A DNA stretch of 64,000 nucleotides, from assembly GCA_963711595.1 (NCBI GenBank), contig CAVQER010000010.1:1-64000 (forward strand), written 5' to 3'. Shown here in pieces: positions 54,176-62,745 of this stretch (position 1 is the first letter of the stretch; every line of letters begins with the position of its first letter). Position numbers and translations under genes: made by a program. The notes beneath the pieces were generated by a model. That model was not told the origin of the DNA. It did not search any database and saw only the letters and a list, made by a program, of their open reading frames with translations. Source of the stretch: JAUSIF01 sp963711595 (GTDB lineage: Bacteria; Pseudomonadota; Alphaproteobacteria; Rhizobiales; Xanthobacteraceae).

Positions 54176-54712
54176 ATGCGTTTGAGTGTGGTGCGGCTGG
54201 TGTTGTTGGCCGCTTGCGCCGGGTGGGTCGCGGGGTGCGGAAGCACGCCGAACGGCGACACTACGGGTGCGCTCGGCGATGGCACCATCACCGCAATCGA
54301 TCCTGGAGCCGGTGCAGAAGTCCTCGGGGTCGATCCGAAGGACGATCTCGGTCTCGGCAAACGGCACTACAAGGAACAGAACTACGGGCTCGCGGAGAAG
54401 CATTTCCGCAAGGCGGTCGAAGCGCAGCCGCGTTCCGCCGAAGCCTGGGTCGGTCTTGCGGCTTCATACGATCGCCTGCGCCGTTTCGATCTCGCGGACC
54501 GCGCCTACGATCAGGCAATCAATCTTCTCGGTCCGACGCCGGAGATTCTCAACAATCAGGGCTTCTCGTACATGCTGCGGGGCGACTACAAGCTCGCGCG
54601 CAAGAAGCTCGCCGCCGCGCAGTCCAAGGATCCGGACAGCGCTTACATTCAGAACAACATCAATTTGCTGAATGAGGTTGCGAGCGGCAAGAAGGGCATC
54701 AAGTCCCCCTAG
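54176..54712 (+). CDS. tadD: TadD-type tetratricopeptide repeat lipoprotein
   Basis: A 178-residue protein from ATG 54176, which follows TGGAG. The lipoprotein signal is LVLLAACAGWVAGC with lipobox VAGC. Residues 55-170 hold tetratricopeptide repeats, for example LGLGKRHYKEQNYGLAEKHFRKAVEAQP and AWVGLAASYDRLRRFDLADRAYDQAINL. TadD proteins help assemble the secretin in the outer membrane. It starts 185 bases after tadC and ends 13 bases before the convergent DUF938 gene. Confidence 0.9.
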   Translation: MRLSVVRLVLLAACAGWVAGCGSTPNGDTTGALGDGTITAIDPGAGAEVLGVDPKDDLGLGKRHYKEQNYGLAEKHFRKAVEAQPRSAEAWVGLAASYDRLRRFDLADRAYDQAINLLGPTPEILNNQGFSYMLRGDYKLARKKLAAAQSKDPDSAYIQNNINLLNEVASGKKGIKSP

Positions 54713-54725
54713 CTCGGCCGACGCC

Positions 54726-55328
54726 TCACCGTTTCCGAAATACGACCGAGAAATTGTTCGCCGGCATCGGCACCGCCTCGCCGAACTCGAATCCGTGCGC
54801 GGCCGCAACGTCCGCCACAGCTTCAAGATCTCGAAGGCCCCACTCTGGATTGCGCGACCGCAGATCCGCGTCGAACGCTTCGTTACTTGGCGCAGTGTGT
54901 GCGCCGTATCGGCGGTAAGGTCCGTAGAGAAACAGGATGCCGCAGTTTCGCAGAAGCTGCGCTGAACCCTTCGTCAAGTCGACCGTCGCCTGCCAGGGCG
55001 AGATGTAAATCATGTTGCTGCAGATGACCGCGTCGGCGCGGTCGAGGGGCCATGGGTGTTTGCCGACGTCGAGCATGATCGGCGGATGCACGTTCGTCAG
55101 GTCTTCGAATTCGATCCAGGCGACGATCAAGTCGTGCCGGTCGACGTCCAGCTCCGTCGGCTGCCACGTGAGACCCGGCAAGGCTTTGGCGAAGTGCGCA
55201 ACATGTTGACCGGTGCCGCTCGCGATTTCGACCACCATGCCCTCTGCCGGAAGCCAGCGCTTCAAGATTTCGAGGATCGGCCCCTTGTTCCGATCGGCCG
55301 CCGGCGCGTGACCGCGGCGGTCGCCCAC
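54726..55328 (-). CDS. DUF938 SAM-dependent methyltransferase-like protein
   Basis: A 200-residue protein with the DUF938 pattern: RNKGPILEILKRWLP, the SAM loop VVEIASGTGQHVAHFAKALP and LDVGKHPWPL, with DAVICSNMIYISPW after the core and LFLYGPYRRYGAHTAPSNEAFDADL. Function is unknown. It starts two bases after the serine-glyoxylate aminotransferase stop, so the two are one operon. Confidence 0.9.
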   Translation of the reverse strand: MGDRRGHAPAADRNKGPILEILKRWLPAEGMVVEIASGTGQHVAHFAKALPGLTWQPTELDVDRHDLIVAWIEFEDLTNVHPPIMLDVGKHPWPLDRADAVICSNMIYISPWQATVDLTKGSAQLLRNCGILFLYGPYRRYGAHTAPSNEAFDADLRSRNPEWGLRDLEAVADVAAAHGFEFGEAVPMPANNFSVVFRKR

Positions 55329-55330
55329 GG

Positions 55331-56539
55331 CTACTCCGCCGCGGCGCGTGCGGGTTTCGTTGCTTCCGTGACGAGATAGTCCATCGCCGCCTGCACGCCG
55401 CCCTTCTTGTGCGGCACGCCGGCGAGGGCGAGTGACATCTCGGTCGCTGCCAATGCACCGATCAGCGTTGCGTCGTTGATATCGCCGAGATGCCCGATGC
55501 GGAACACCTTTCCCGTGATGCGGCCGAGCCCCATGCCGTATGAAATGTTGAACTGATCGAGCGCCACTTCGCGGAAGCGGTCGGCATTGTGCCCATCAGG
55601 CATGATGACCGCCGTGATTGTTGAGGAATACTGGCGGGGCTCGCGGCACAGGATCTCGAGGCCCCACGCCCGTACCGCGCGCCGCGTCGCTTCCGCAAAA
55701 CGGTCGTGTCGCGCGAACACGTTGTCGAGGCCTTCCTCATGCAGCATGTCGATCGACTCTGCGAGCCCATAAAGGATGTTGGTCGCCGGGGTGTAGGGGA
55801 AATAATTATTCTTGTTGGTCGCGATCATTTCGTCCCACGACCAGAAGGATTTCGGCAGCTTCGCGGTCTTCGCCGCGGCGATCGCCTTGTCACTGACTGC
55901 GTTGAAGGAGACGCCGGGCGGGAGCATCAACCCTTTCTGCGCCCCGCCCACCGTGACGTCGACGCCCCATTCGTCGTGCCGGTAATCCATCGAGGCGAGC
56001 GAAGAGATCGTGTCCACCATGAGGAGCGCCGGATGCCCGGCAGCATCGATTGCCTTCCGGATTTCCGCCGGATGCGAGACGCAGCCCGTCGAGGTTTCGT
56101 TGTGCAGCACCGCGACCGCCTTGATCTTGCGGTCCTTGTCCTCGCGCAGCTTCGCCTCGATCGCTTTTGGGTCGGCGCCCACGCGCCAGTCGGACTCGAT
56201 GAAGATCGGATTGAGGCCGAGCTTCGTCGCCATGTTCTTCCAGAGCGTTGCGAACTGCCCGGTCTCGAACATGAGCACGCCGTCGCCGGGCGACAGCGCA
56301 TTCACGAGTGCCGCTTCCCATGCACCCGTCCCGGAGGACGGATAGATGATCACCGGGTTCTTCGTCTTGAAAATGGTCTTGATGCCATCGAGTACGCGGC
56401 GGGCAAGACGTGCGAACTCGGGACCCCGATGGTCGATGATCGGCATGTCCATCGCTCGCAGGATGCGATCGGGCAATGGCGTAGGTCCGGGAATCTGCAA
56501 AAAATGCCGGCCGGGCGTGCGCGAACGATTCGAAGCCAT
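55331..56539 (-). CDS. sgaA: Serine-glyoxylate aminotransferase family protein
   Basis: A 402-residue class V PLP enzyme. The cofactor lysine is in VGGAQKGLMLPPG (about residue 202), with the aspartate in LLMVDTISSLASM. SSGTGAWEAALVNALSPGD binds the cofactor phosphate. Family length and the start QIPGPTPLPDRIL match SgaA of serine-cycle bacteria, which converts serine and glyoxylate to hydroxypyruvate and glycine. It is divergent from the FAD/Fe-S dehydrogenase, with 150 bases between. An alanine-glyoxylate activity is also possible. Confidence 0.9.
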   Translation of the reverse strand: MASNRSRTPGRHFLQIPGPTPLPDRILRAMDMPIIDHRGPEFARLARRVLDGIKTIFKTKNPVIIYPSSGTGAWEAALVNALSPGDGVLMFETGQFATLWKNMATKLGLNPIFIESDWRVGADPKAIEAKLREDKDRKIKAVAVLHNETSTGCVSHPAEIRKAIDAAGHPALLMVDTISSLASMDYRHDEWGVDVTVGGAQKGLMLPPGVSFNAVSDKAIAAAKTAKLPKSFWSWDEMIATNKNNYFPYTPATNILYGLAESIDMLHEEGLDNVFARHDRFAEATRRAVRAWGLEILCREPRQYSSTITAVIMPDGHNADRFREVALDQFNISYGMGLGRITGKVFRIGHLGDINDATLIGALAATEMSLALAGVPHKKGGVQAAMDYLVTEATKPARAAAE

Positions 56540-56689
56540 TGATCTCTCCCAAACTTCGGCTGCGCCACGCGCGTCGAAGGCTGCGATCCGATATAAGAGT
56601 GCTGTGAATTATACCCGCTTTCCGGTCAAGCGCCGCGCCGCGTTCGCCGCGGCCAAAATGTCGCCCCCGCGCCCGTCGGAGGAATCGCC

Positions 56690-59617
56690 ATGGCGAAGCT
56701 GATGCCCGGGCTGGAGCGGCGGCTGCGGCGGGAAATCTCCGGCGAGGTGTTGTTCGACGGCTTTAGCCGCGGGCGGTACGCAACGGATGCATCCCACTAT
56801 CAGATGATGCCCGTCGGCGTGGTTGTGCCGCGCACGATAGAAGATGCCGAACGGGCGATTGCACTTGCCGAACACGAGGGTGCGAGCGTGCTCGCGCGTG
56901 GCGGCGGCACGTCGCAATGCGGCCAGACCGTGAACGAATTTCTCGTCGTCGACTGCTCGAAGCACCTCACAAGCGTTTTAGAGCTGGACCCTGCAGGCAG
57001 ACGCTGCGTGGTTGAGCCCGGCATCGTGCTCGACGAACTCAACCGCCAACTCAAGCCGCACGGACTCTGGTTTCCGGTGGATGTTTCGACCTCCTCGCGC
57101 GCAACAATCGGCGGCATGGCTGGCAACAACTCCTGTGGCGGCCGTTCGCTGCGCTACGGGACGATGCGCGACAACGTATTGTCGATCGATGCGGTGTTGG
57201 CCGGCGGCCGGGCTGTGCATTTCGGGCGCGCCAACGCCGATCTGTCCGACATTTCTGAAAGCTCGCCGCTGAAGCCGCTTGCACGTCAACTGCTGGCAAT
57301 CAGCGCGCGCGAGGCCGGTGAAATCGAGGCGCGTTTTCCCAAGGTGCAGCGTCGCGTGGGCGGCTACAACCTCGATGCCCTGTTGCCAGGCAAAAACGAC
57401 CTCAACCTCGCGCATATTCTCGTTGGCTCCGAGGGCACGCTCGCTTTCACGACCAAGGTAGAGCTCAAGCTCTGGCCGACGCTCGGCCGCCGCGCCGTCG
57501 GCGCGTGCCACTTTGGCAGTTTTTATGAGGCGATGAACGCGGCTCAGCACCTCGTGAAGCTCGGCCCGATCGCGGTCGAGCTTGTCGATCGCACCATGAT
57601 CGCGCTCGCTCGCGACATCGCGATGTTTCGCCCGACGCTCGAGCATTTCGTGCGCGGCGAGCCGGAAGCGATCCTGCTCGTGGAGTTCGGCGAGGACGAC
57701 CAAGAGGAGAATCTGCGCCGCCTGAAGCATCTGCATCAATCGATGGGTGACCTTGGCTTTGGCTGGGACCAGAGCGGCCAAAAGTGGGGCGGCGTTGTCG
57801 ACGTGACCGACGCTGGGTTGCAGACGGCGATCGCTGACCTTCGCGCTTCCGGACTGAACGTCATGATGTCGATGAAAGAGCAGGGAAAACCCATCTCTTT
57901 CGTCGAAGACTGCGCGGTCCCGCTCGAGCATCTCGCCGACTACACATCGCGGCTCACGGAGATCTTCACGAAACACGGAACGCGCGGCACGTGGTACGCG
58001 CACGCTTCCGTCGGCTGTCTGCACGTCCGTCCGGTGCTGAACCTGCGCCAGGAAAAGGACGTGAAGGCGATGCGATCGATCGCCGAAGAGGCCTTTGCGA
58101 TGGTGCGTGAGTACAAGGGATCGCACTCGGGCGAACATGGTGACGGCATCCTCCGCTCGGAGTTTCATAAGCCGATGTTCGGCGAGCGCCTTGTGCGAGC
58201 CTTCGAAGAGGTGAAGGACGATTTCGATCCGAACGGGGTCTTCAATCCCGGCAAGATTGTGCGGGCCCCGAAGTTCGATGATCGCAGCAAGTTTCGCTAC
58301 TCGCCTGACTATCGCGTCGAGGAAATTCGCCCAGCGCTCGACTGGTCGGAATACTCCGGCGCTGGTCGCGGATTCCAGGGCGCAGTCGAAATGTGCAACA
58401 ACAACGGGGCCTGCCTGAAGCACGCAGGGGGCGTGATGTGTCCGAGCTTTCGCGTCACGCACAACGAGCGCGACGTTACGCGCGGCCGGGCGAACACGCT
58501 GCGCCTCGCGATCTCCGGTCAGCTCGGCTCCGACGCGTTCACGTCCGATGAAATGCTCGAGACAATGAGCCTTTGCGTTTCATGCAAGGGCTGCCGTCGC
58601 GAATGTCCGACCGGCGTCGACATGGCTCGCATGAAGATTGAGGTGCTGGCGGCGCGCGCCGCCAAGCGCGGCTACTCGCTGCGCGACCGGCTTGTCGGCT
58701 GGCTGCCACGCTACGCACCGTACGCGTCGAAAGCACCGTGGCTTTTCAACTTGCGGGATGCGATGCCGGCATTGGCCAGGCTTTCCGAAGCAGCGGCCGG
58801 TTTCACGGCGCGGCGCAAGCTGCCGCGCTGGCGCAAGGACATTTTTCGCGAACCCTCGGCGGCGCCGGGGCAGGGAAGGGAGGTCGTTCTCTTCGCCGAC
58901 ACCTTCAATCGCTATTTCGAGCGCGAAAATCTTGACGCCGCCGTCGCCGTGCTGGAGGCGGGAGGGTATCGAGTCCAGTTCGCGAAACCAGCGAATGGTG
59001 GGCATGCGCTGTGCTGCGGCCGGACGTTTCTCGCAATCGGTGCGGTGAAGGAAGCGAAAGATGAAGCCGAACGCACGCTGGCTGCGCTCGCACCTTTCCT
59101 CGAGCGTGGCGTGCCTGTCGTCGGCCTCGAGCCGAGCTGCATATTCGGCTTTCGGGACGAGATCCCGGCACTTCTGCAATCCGACACCGCAGTGCGTTTC
59201 GCCGGCCAGTTTCTGTTGTTCGAAGAATTTCTCGCGCGCGAAGCCAAGACGGGGCGTTTCGCTCCGGCGATGAAAGCGCCGGCGCACCGCGCGCTCCTTC
59301 ATGGTCACTGCCACCAAAAGGCATTCGACACGATGAGCCCGGTGCTTCAGGTATTGAAGCTGGTGCCGGGCTTGACCGTTGAGACCGTGGAGTCGAGCTG
59401 TTGTGGGATGGCGGGAAGCTTTGGCTACGGTGCCGACACCATCGATGTCTCGCTCGCGATGGGTGAGCTTTCATTGCTGCCCGCTGTGCGCAAGGCCACA
59501 CCGGACACGATTATCGTCGCCGATGGCACGTCGTGCCGGGAGCAGATCGCCCATGGCACGGGGCGGGAGGCCGTCCACGTCGCGCGCGTGCTCGCTGCGA
59601 GCGTCGCCGCGCATTGA
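56690..59617 (+). CDS. Large FAD- and Fe-S-binding dehydrogenase (D-2-hydroxyacid type)
   Basis: A 975-residue fusion. Residues 40-270 are a PCMH-type FAD domain (SVLARGGGTSQCGQTVNEF, ATIGGMAGNNSCGGRSLRYG), followed by an FAD-oxidase C domain with ASVGCLHVRPVLNLR. Next comes a 4Fe-4S segment, CVSCKGCRRECPTGVDM (about residue 629), and a CCG domain with CCGRTF (about 774), HGHCHQKAF and ESSCCGMAGSFGY (about 902). The layout is that of YdiJ-type D-2-hydroxyglutarate or D-lactate dehydrogenases. It is followed ten bases later by a MetE-like gene, and its last 26 codons have a diverged copy at 60690. Confidence 0.93.
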   Translation: MAKLMPGLERRLRREISGEVLFDGFSRGRYATDASHYQMMPVGVVVPRTIEDAERAIALAEHEGASVLARGGGTSQCGQTVNEFLVVDCSKHLTSVLELDPAGRRCVVEPGIVLDELNRQLKPHGLWFPVDVSTSSRATIGGMAGNNSCGGRSLRYGTMRDNVLSIDAVLAGGRAVHFGRANADLSDISESSPLKPLARQLLAISAREAGEIEARFPKVQRRVGGYNLDALLPGKNDLNLAHILVGSEGTLAFTTKVELKLWPTLGRRAVGACHFGSFYEAMNAAQHLVKLGPIAVELVDRTMIALARDIAMFRPTLEHFVRGEPEAILLVEFGEDDQEENLRRLKHLHQSMGDLGFGWDQSGQKWGGVVDVTDAGLQTAIADLRASGLNVMMSMKEQGKPISFVEDCAVPLEHLADYTSRLTEIFTKHGTRGTWYAHASVGCLHVRPVLNLRQEKDVKAMRSIAEEAFAMVREYKGSHSGEHGDGILRSEFHKPMFGERLVRAFEEVKDDFDPNGVFNPGKIVRAPKFDDRSKFRYSPDYRVEEIRPALDWSEYSGAGRGFQGAVEMCNNNGACLKHAGGVMCPSFRVTHNERDVTRGRANTLRLAISGQLGSDAFTSDEMLETMSLCVSCKGCRRECPTGVDMARMKIEVLAARAAKRGYSLRDRLVGWLPRYAPYASKAPWLFNLRDAMPALARLSEAAAGFTARRKLPRWRKDIFREPSAAPGQGREVVLFADTFNRYFERENLDAAVAVLEAGGYRVQFAKPANGGHALCCGRTFLAIGAVKEAKDEAERTLAALAPFLERGVPVVGLEPSCIFGFRDEIPALLQSDTAVRFAGQFLLFEEFLAREAKTGRFAPAMKAPAHRALLHGHCHQKAFDTMSPVLQVLKLVPGLTVETVESSCCGMAGSFGYGADTIDVSLAMGELSLLPAVRKATPDTIIVADGTSCREQIAHGTGREAVHVARVLAASVAAH

Positions 59618-59627
59618 GGAGAAACCG

Positions 59628-60656
59628 ATGCTGCCGATTCTGCCGACTTCGCTTGTCGGCTCCTACGCCCAGCCTGACTGGCTGATCGACCGCCAGAATC
59701 TCGCTGGCCGCTTTCCCCCGCGCGTACGTGCGCGAGAGCTTTGGCGCGTGCCGTCCGCGTTTCTCGAGCAGGCGCAGGACGACGCGACACTGATCGCGAT
59801 CCGCGACCAAGAGCGCGCCGGTCTCGACATCGTCACGGACGGTGAGATGCGGCGCGAAAGCTATTCCAATCGCTTTGCCACGGCGCTCGAAGGCGTCGAC
59901 ATCGACAATCCCGGCACTGCGCTCGATCGCTCCGGCCACCCAAATCCGGTGCCCCGCATCGTGGGCCCGGTGCGGCGCAGGCATCCGATCGAGGTGCGCG
60001 ACGTACAATTCCTGCGCGCCAATACAAACCGGGCAATCAAGATGACCGTGCCCGGTCCCTTCACGATGTCGCAGCAGGCTCAGGACGATTTCTACGGCGA
60101 CCCGGAGAAGGCCGCGCTCGATTATGCCGCGGCCGTAAACGACGAGATTAAGGATCTGTTCGCGGCCGGCGCTGACATCGTGCAGATCGACGAGCCCTAC
60201 ATGCAAGCGCGCCCGGAGAAGGCGCGCCAATACGGCCTCAAGGCACTCAATCGCGCGCTCGAAGGCGTCAAGGGAACGACGGCGGTGCACATCTGCTTCG
60301 GCTATGCCGCCATCATCCATCAGCGGCCGTCCGGTTACTCATTTCTTCCTGAGCTGGAAGGCTCGCTCGCGCATCAAGTGTCGGTCGAGACCGCGCAGGC
60401 CTCGCTCGACACGTCCGTCTTGAAGCAACTCCCGTCCAAGACGATCATGCTCGGCGTGCTCGATCTTTCCGATATGAAAATCGAGTCGCCCGAGACAGTC
60501 GCTGCGCGTATCCGCCGCGCGCTGCCGCATGTGCCGGCCGATCGCATCGTCGTCGCACCCGACTGCGGCCTTAAGTATCTGCCACGCGAAGTCGCTTTCG
60601 GAAAAATGCAGGCTATGGTGGAAGGCACCAAAATCGTGCGCCGCGAGATTGCGTAA
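59628..60656 (+). CDS. Cobalamin-independent methionine synthase-like (MetE C-terminal) protein
   Basis: A 342-residue protein from ATG 59628, ten bases after the dehydrogenase. It corresponds to the C-terminal catalytic domain of MetE only: zinc ligands are seen in VHICFGYA (histidine and cysteine) and APDCGLKYLPRE (cysteine), and the acidic pair in DIVQIDEPYM. LPTSLVGSYAQPDWL starts the barrel. It would transfer a methyl group to a thiol, or demethylate a methylated substrate. Lacking the N-terminal folate domain, it is like archaeal or catabolic methyltransferases. It may share metabolites with the neighbouring dehydrogenase. Confidence 0.86.
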   Translation: MLPILPTSLVGSYAQPDWLIDRQNLAGRFPPRVRARELWRVPSAFLEQAQDDATLIAIRDQERAGLDIVTDGEMRRESYSNRFATALEGVDIDNPGTALDRSGHPNPVPRIVGPVRRRHPIEVRDVQFLRANTNRAIKMTVPGPFTMSQQAQDDFYGDPEKAALDYAAAVNDEIKDLFAAGADIVQIDEPYMQARPEKARQYGLKALNRALEGVKGTTAVHICFGYAAIIHQRPSGYSFLPELEGSLAHQVSVETAQASLDTSVLKQLPSKTIMLGVLDLSDMKIESPETVAARIRRALPHVPADRIVVAPDCGLKYLPREVAFGKMQAMVEGTKIVRREIA

Positions 60657-60689
60657 GCGCAGTTACCGGTAGAATGACTCAGCGAGAAC

Positions 60690-60770
60690 CACGGCACGGG
60701 ACGGGAAGAAGTTCACGTCGCGCGTGTGCTCGCTGCGAGCGTCGTCGCGCGTCGAGCACTTCCGCACTGA
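60690..60770 (+). pseudogene. Diverged copy of the 3' end of the FAD/Fe-S dehydrogenase gene
   Basis: The segment reads HGTGREEVHVARVLAASVVA in the same frame sense as the end of the dehydrogenase (HGTGREAVHVARVLAASVAA), and 55 of 64 aligned bases agree by eye. Most differences are third-base changes. The stop is shifted, so the frame runs on to 60770. It stands as an isolated tail with no rest of the gene, left by a tandem duplication and deletion. Confidence 0.78.
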
Positions 60771-60832
60771 AGCAGTTTCCCCTCAAGAGGGGTTCGTTCG
60801 GGGCGAAGCGACGGCGCTCGATCTGCCGCGGA

Positions 60833-62122
60833 TTATCGGTAGAAGAACTCGACTAGACCCATCGCCGTGAACGGTACGTAGGTCACAAGCAGCAGCACGA
60901 ACAGCAGCGCGCCAATGAACCAGACGTTGACCTTCGTAACCTCCCAGATGTCGGCCTTGGCGATGGCGCAGGTCGCGATCAGCACGCTCGCGACCGGCGG
61001 CGTCTGCTGGCCGATGGCGAGGTTGAGTGTGACGATGATGCCGAAATGCACCGGGTCGATCCCGATCTGCGTGATCAGCGGAAGCACGATGGGCACAACG
61101 AGGATGATCGCCGCTGCCGAATGCAGGAACAGGCCGATGATCAGGAAGAAGATGTTGAGGATCGCGAGCACGGCATACTGATTTTTCGTCAGTGAAAGCA
61201 GCGATTCGGCGAGCTGCTGCGGCACCTGCTGCTCCGTGAGGTAGACGCCTAGCAGCGCCGAGGTCGCGATCAGGATCATCACCACCGCGGTCTGGACCGC
61301 ACCGTCGATCGCCGCCCGGTAGAGGTGCGCGAAATCGAGATCGCGGTGGATCACGCCGGCTACGAACAGTGCGGCGACCACGGCAAGCCCCGCGCCTTCG
61401 GTCGCCGTGACGAAGCCGCCGAAGATGCCGCCGAGAATGATGAGCGGCAGGAGCAGCGCCCAGGCCGACGCTTTGAAGGTCTCCCACACCCGGCAGAGGT
61501 TGAACTTGTCCTCGACCGGCCAGCCCAACTTGCGTGCGAGATAGTAGGAGATCGCCATCATCGTAAAGCCGCCGAGGATGCCCGGGATGATGCCCGCGAC
61601 GAACAGCTGCACGACCGAGACGTTCCCCATGACCGCGTAGAGAATCATGGGGATCGACGGTGGAATGATGATCGCAAGGCTCGCCGATGAGGAGGTGACG
61701 GCCGCGGTGAACTCGCGCGAGTAGCCGCGTTTTATCATCGCGGGCATGATGATCGGGCCGGTCGCGGCAACGTCGGCGACCGCAGATCCGGAAATCTCCG
61801 CGAAGAACATGGACTGAACGATGTTCACATGCGCGAGTCCGCCCCGGATAAATCCGACTAGAGCCATGCACAGATCCATGAGCCGCTGCGTGATCGAGGA
61901 TGAGTTCATGATCGCGCCGGCGAGAATGAACATCGGGATCGCGAGCAGCGGAAAGCTCGTGGCGCCTTCGAACATGACGAGTGCAAGGTTTGGAAGCATG
62001 TGCGTGCCCTGCGTGAGCACGATGGCGCCGATCGCCATGACGCCAAGCGCGATGGCGATCGGTACGTTGAGCATCACGAGGACGGCCAACGCGACGAGCA
62101 TACCGAGAAGGATGGCGGTCAT
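60833..62122 (-). CDS. dctM: TRAP transporter large permease DctM
   Basis: A 429-residue intact permease with about 12 membrane segments from ATG 62122. Landmarks are SFPLLAIPMFILAGAIMNSS, GGLAHVNIVQSMFFAEISGSA, GGIFGGFVTATEGAGLAVV and LAIGQQTPPVASVLIATC. It overlaps dctQ by four bases. Unlike the first dctM in this window it shows no frameshift. Confidence 0.95.
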   Translation of the reverse strand: MTAILLGMLVALAVLVMLNVPIAIALGVMAIGAIVLTQGTHMLPNLALVMFEGATSFPLLAIPMFILAGAIMNSSSITQRLMDLCMALVGFIRGGLAHVNIVQSMFFAEISGSAVADVAATGPIIMPAMIKRGYSREFTAAVTSSSASLAIIIPPSIPMILYAVMGNVSVVQLFVAGIIPGILGGFTMMAISYYLARKLGWPVEDKFNLCRVWETFKASAWALLLPLIILGGIFGGFVTATEGAGLAVVAALFVAGVIHRDLDFAHLYRAAIDGAVQTAVVMILIATSALLGVYLTEQQVPQQLAESLLSLTKNQYAVLAILNIFFLIIGLFLHSAAAIILVVPIVLPLITQIGIDPVHFGIIVTLNLAIGQQTPPVASVLIATCAIAKADIWEVTKVNVWFIGALLFVLLLVTYVPFTAMGLVEFFYR

Positions 62123-62670
62123 AGCGTGCCCTCCTTGTTGCCGGAGGGGAGTGCGCCGGCCTCTTCCAGGACCTCCTTGATCTCGGGATCGATCAAAGGC
62201 CCACGCCGCGCTTCCGCCAGTGCCTCGGGCAGACGCAGCAGCTCGGCAACGACGAACAGCGCCGAGCCAATCGGGATCGCCGACGAGGCCCAGCTCTGCT
62301 GCGCCCCCGGCAGCGAGACAAGCGTGAGCCCGGAAATCACCTGCATGACGTGATAACCGGCGATGCCCAGCACCGCAAAAAAGCCGATCGAGATGAGCGA
62401 GCCCGCGAAGGTGGCGATCACACGCCATCGCGGAGGCAGCGAATTCACGAATCCTGAGAAGCCGAGATGGCTTCCACGCAGCGCGGCGAGCGCCGCAACA
62501 TAGTAGGTGAGCCAAGCCAACGAGATCGCTGCGATCTCGTCGTACCAGACGAGCGCGTGTCCCAACCAACGGAAGGTGAAACCCGCGACGACGATTAGGG
62601 TCACCAAGGTCATGAGGATGAAGGCGATCACCTCAAGCAGGCGATCGAAAAAGCGTCGGAAGGACCTCAT
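62119..62670 (-). CDS. dctQ: TRAP transporter small permease DctQ
   Basis: A 183-residue protein with four membrane segments, including VVAGFTFRWLGHALVWYDEIA and the AWLTYYVAALAALRGSHLGFSG region typical of DctQ. The C-terminus is polar. It is coupled to dctM by a four-base overlap and starts 29 bases after a terminator that follows dctP. Confidence 0.92.
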   Translation of the reverse strand: MRSFRRFFDRLLEVIAFILMTLVTLIVVAGFTFRWLGHALVWYDEIAAISLAWLTYYVAALAALRGSHLGFSGFVNSLPPRWRVIATFAGSLISIGFFAVLGIAGYHVMQVISGLTLVSLPGAQQSWASSAIPIGSALFVVAELLRLPEALAEARRGPLIDPEIKEVLEEAGALPSGNKEGTL

Positions 62671-62698
62671 TAAGACGTCTGCCCCGTTAGGCGTAGGT

Positions 62699-62734
62699 AA
62701 GAAAAGCGTGCCGGGACGCGGAGGCCCGACACGC
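62699..62734 (-). terminator. Intrinsic terminator between dctP and dctQ
   Basis: On the minus strand GCGTGTCGGG and CCCGGCACGC pair over ten bases with one G-U, then TTTTCTT follows. It lies in the 75-base gap after dctP, as in the first TRAP locus. Confidence 0.75.
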
Positions 62735-62745
62735 GTGTGATTGGG

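Noticed and set aside
61325..61690. 121-codon plus-strand frame opposite dctM
   Set aside because: Antisense shadow of a membrane protein gene, rich in charged residues and without a start signal.
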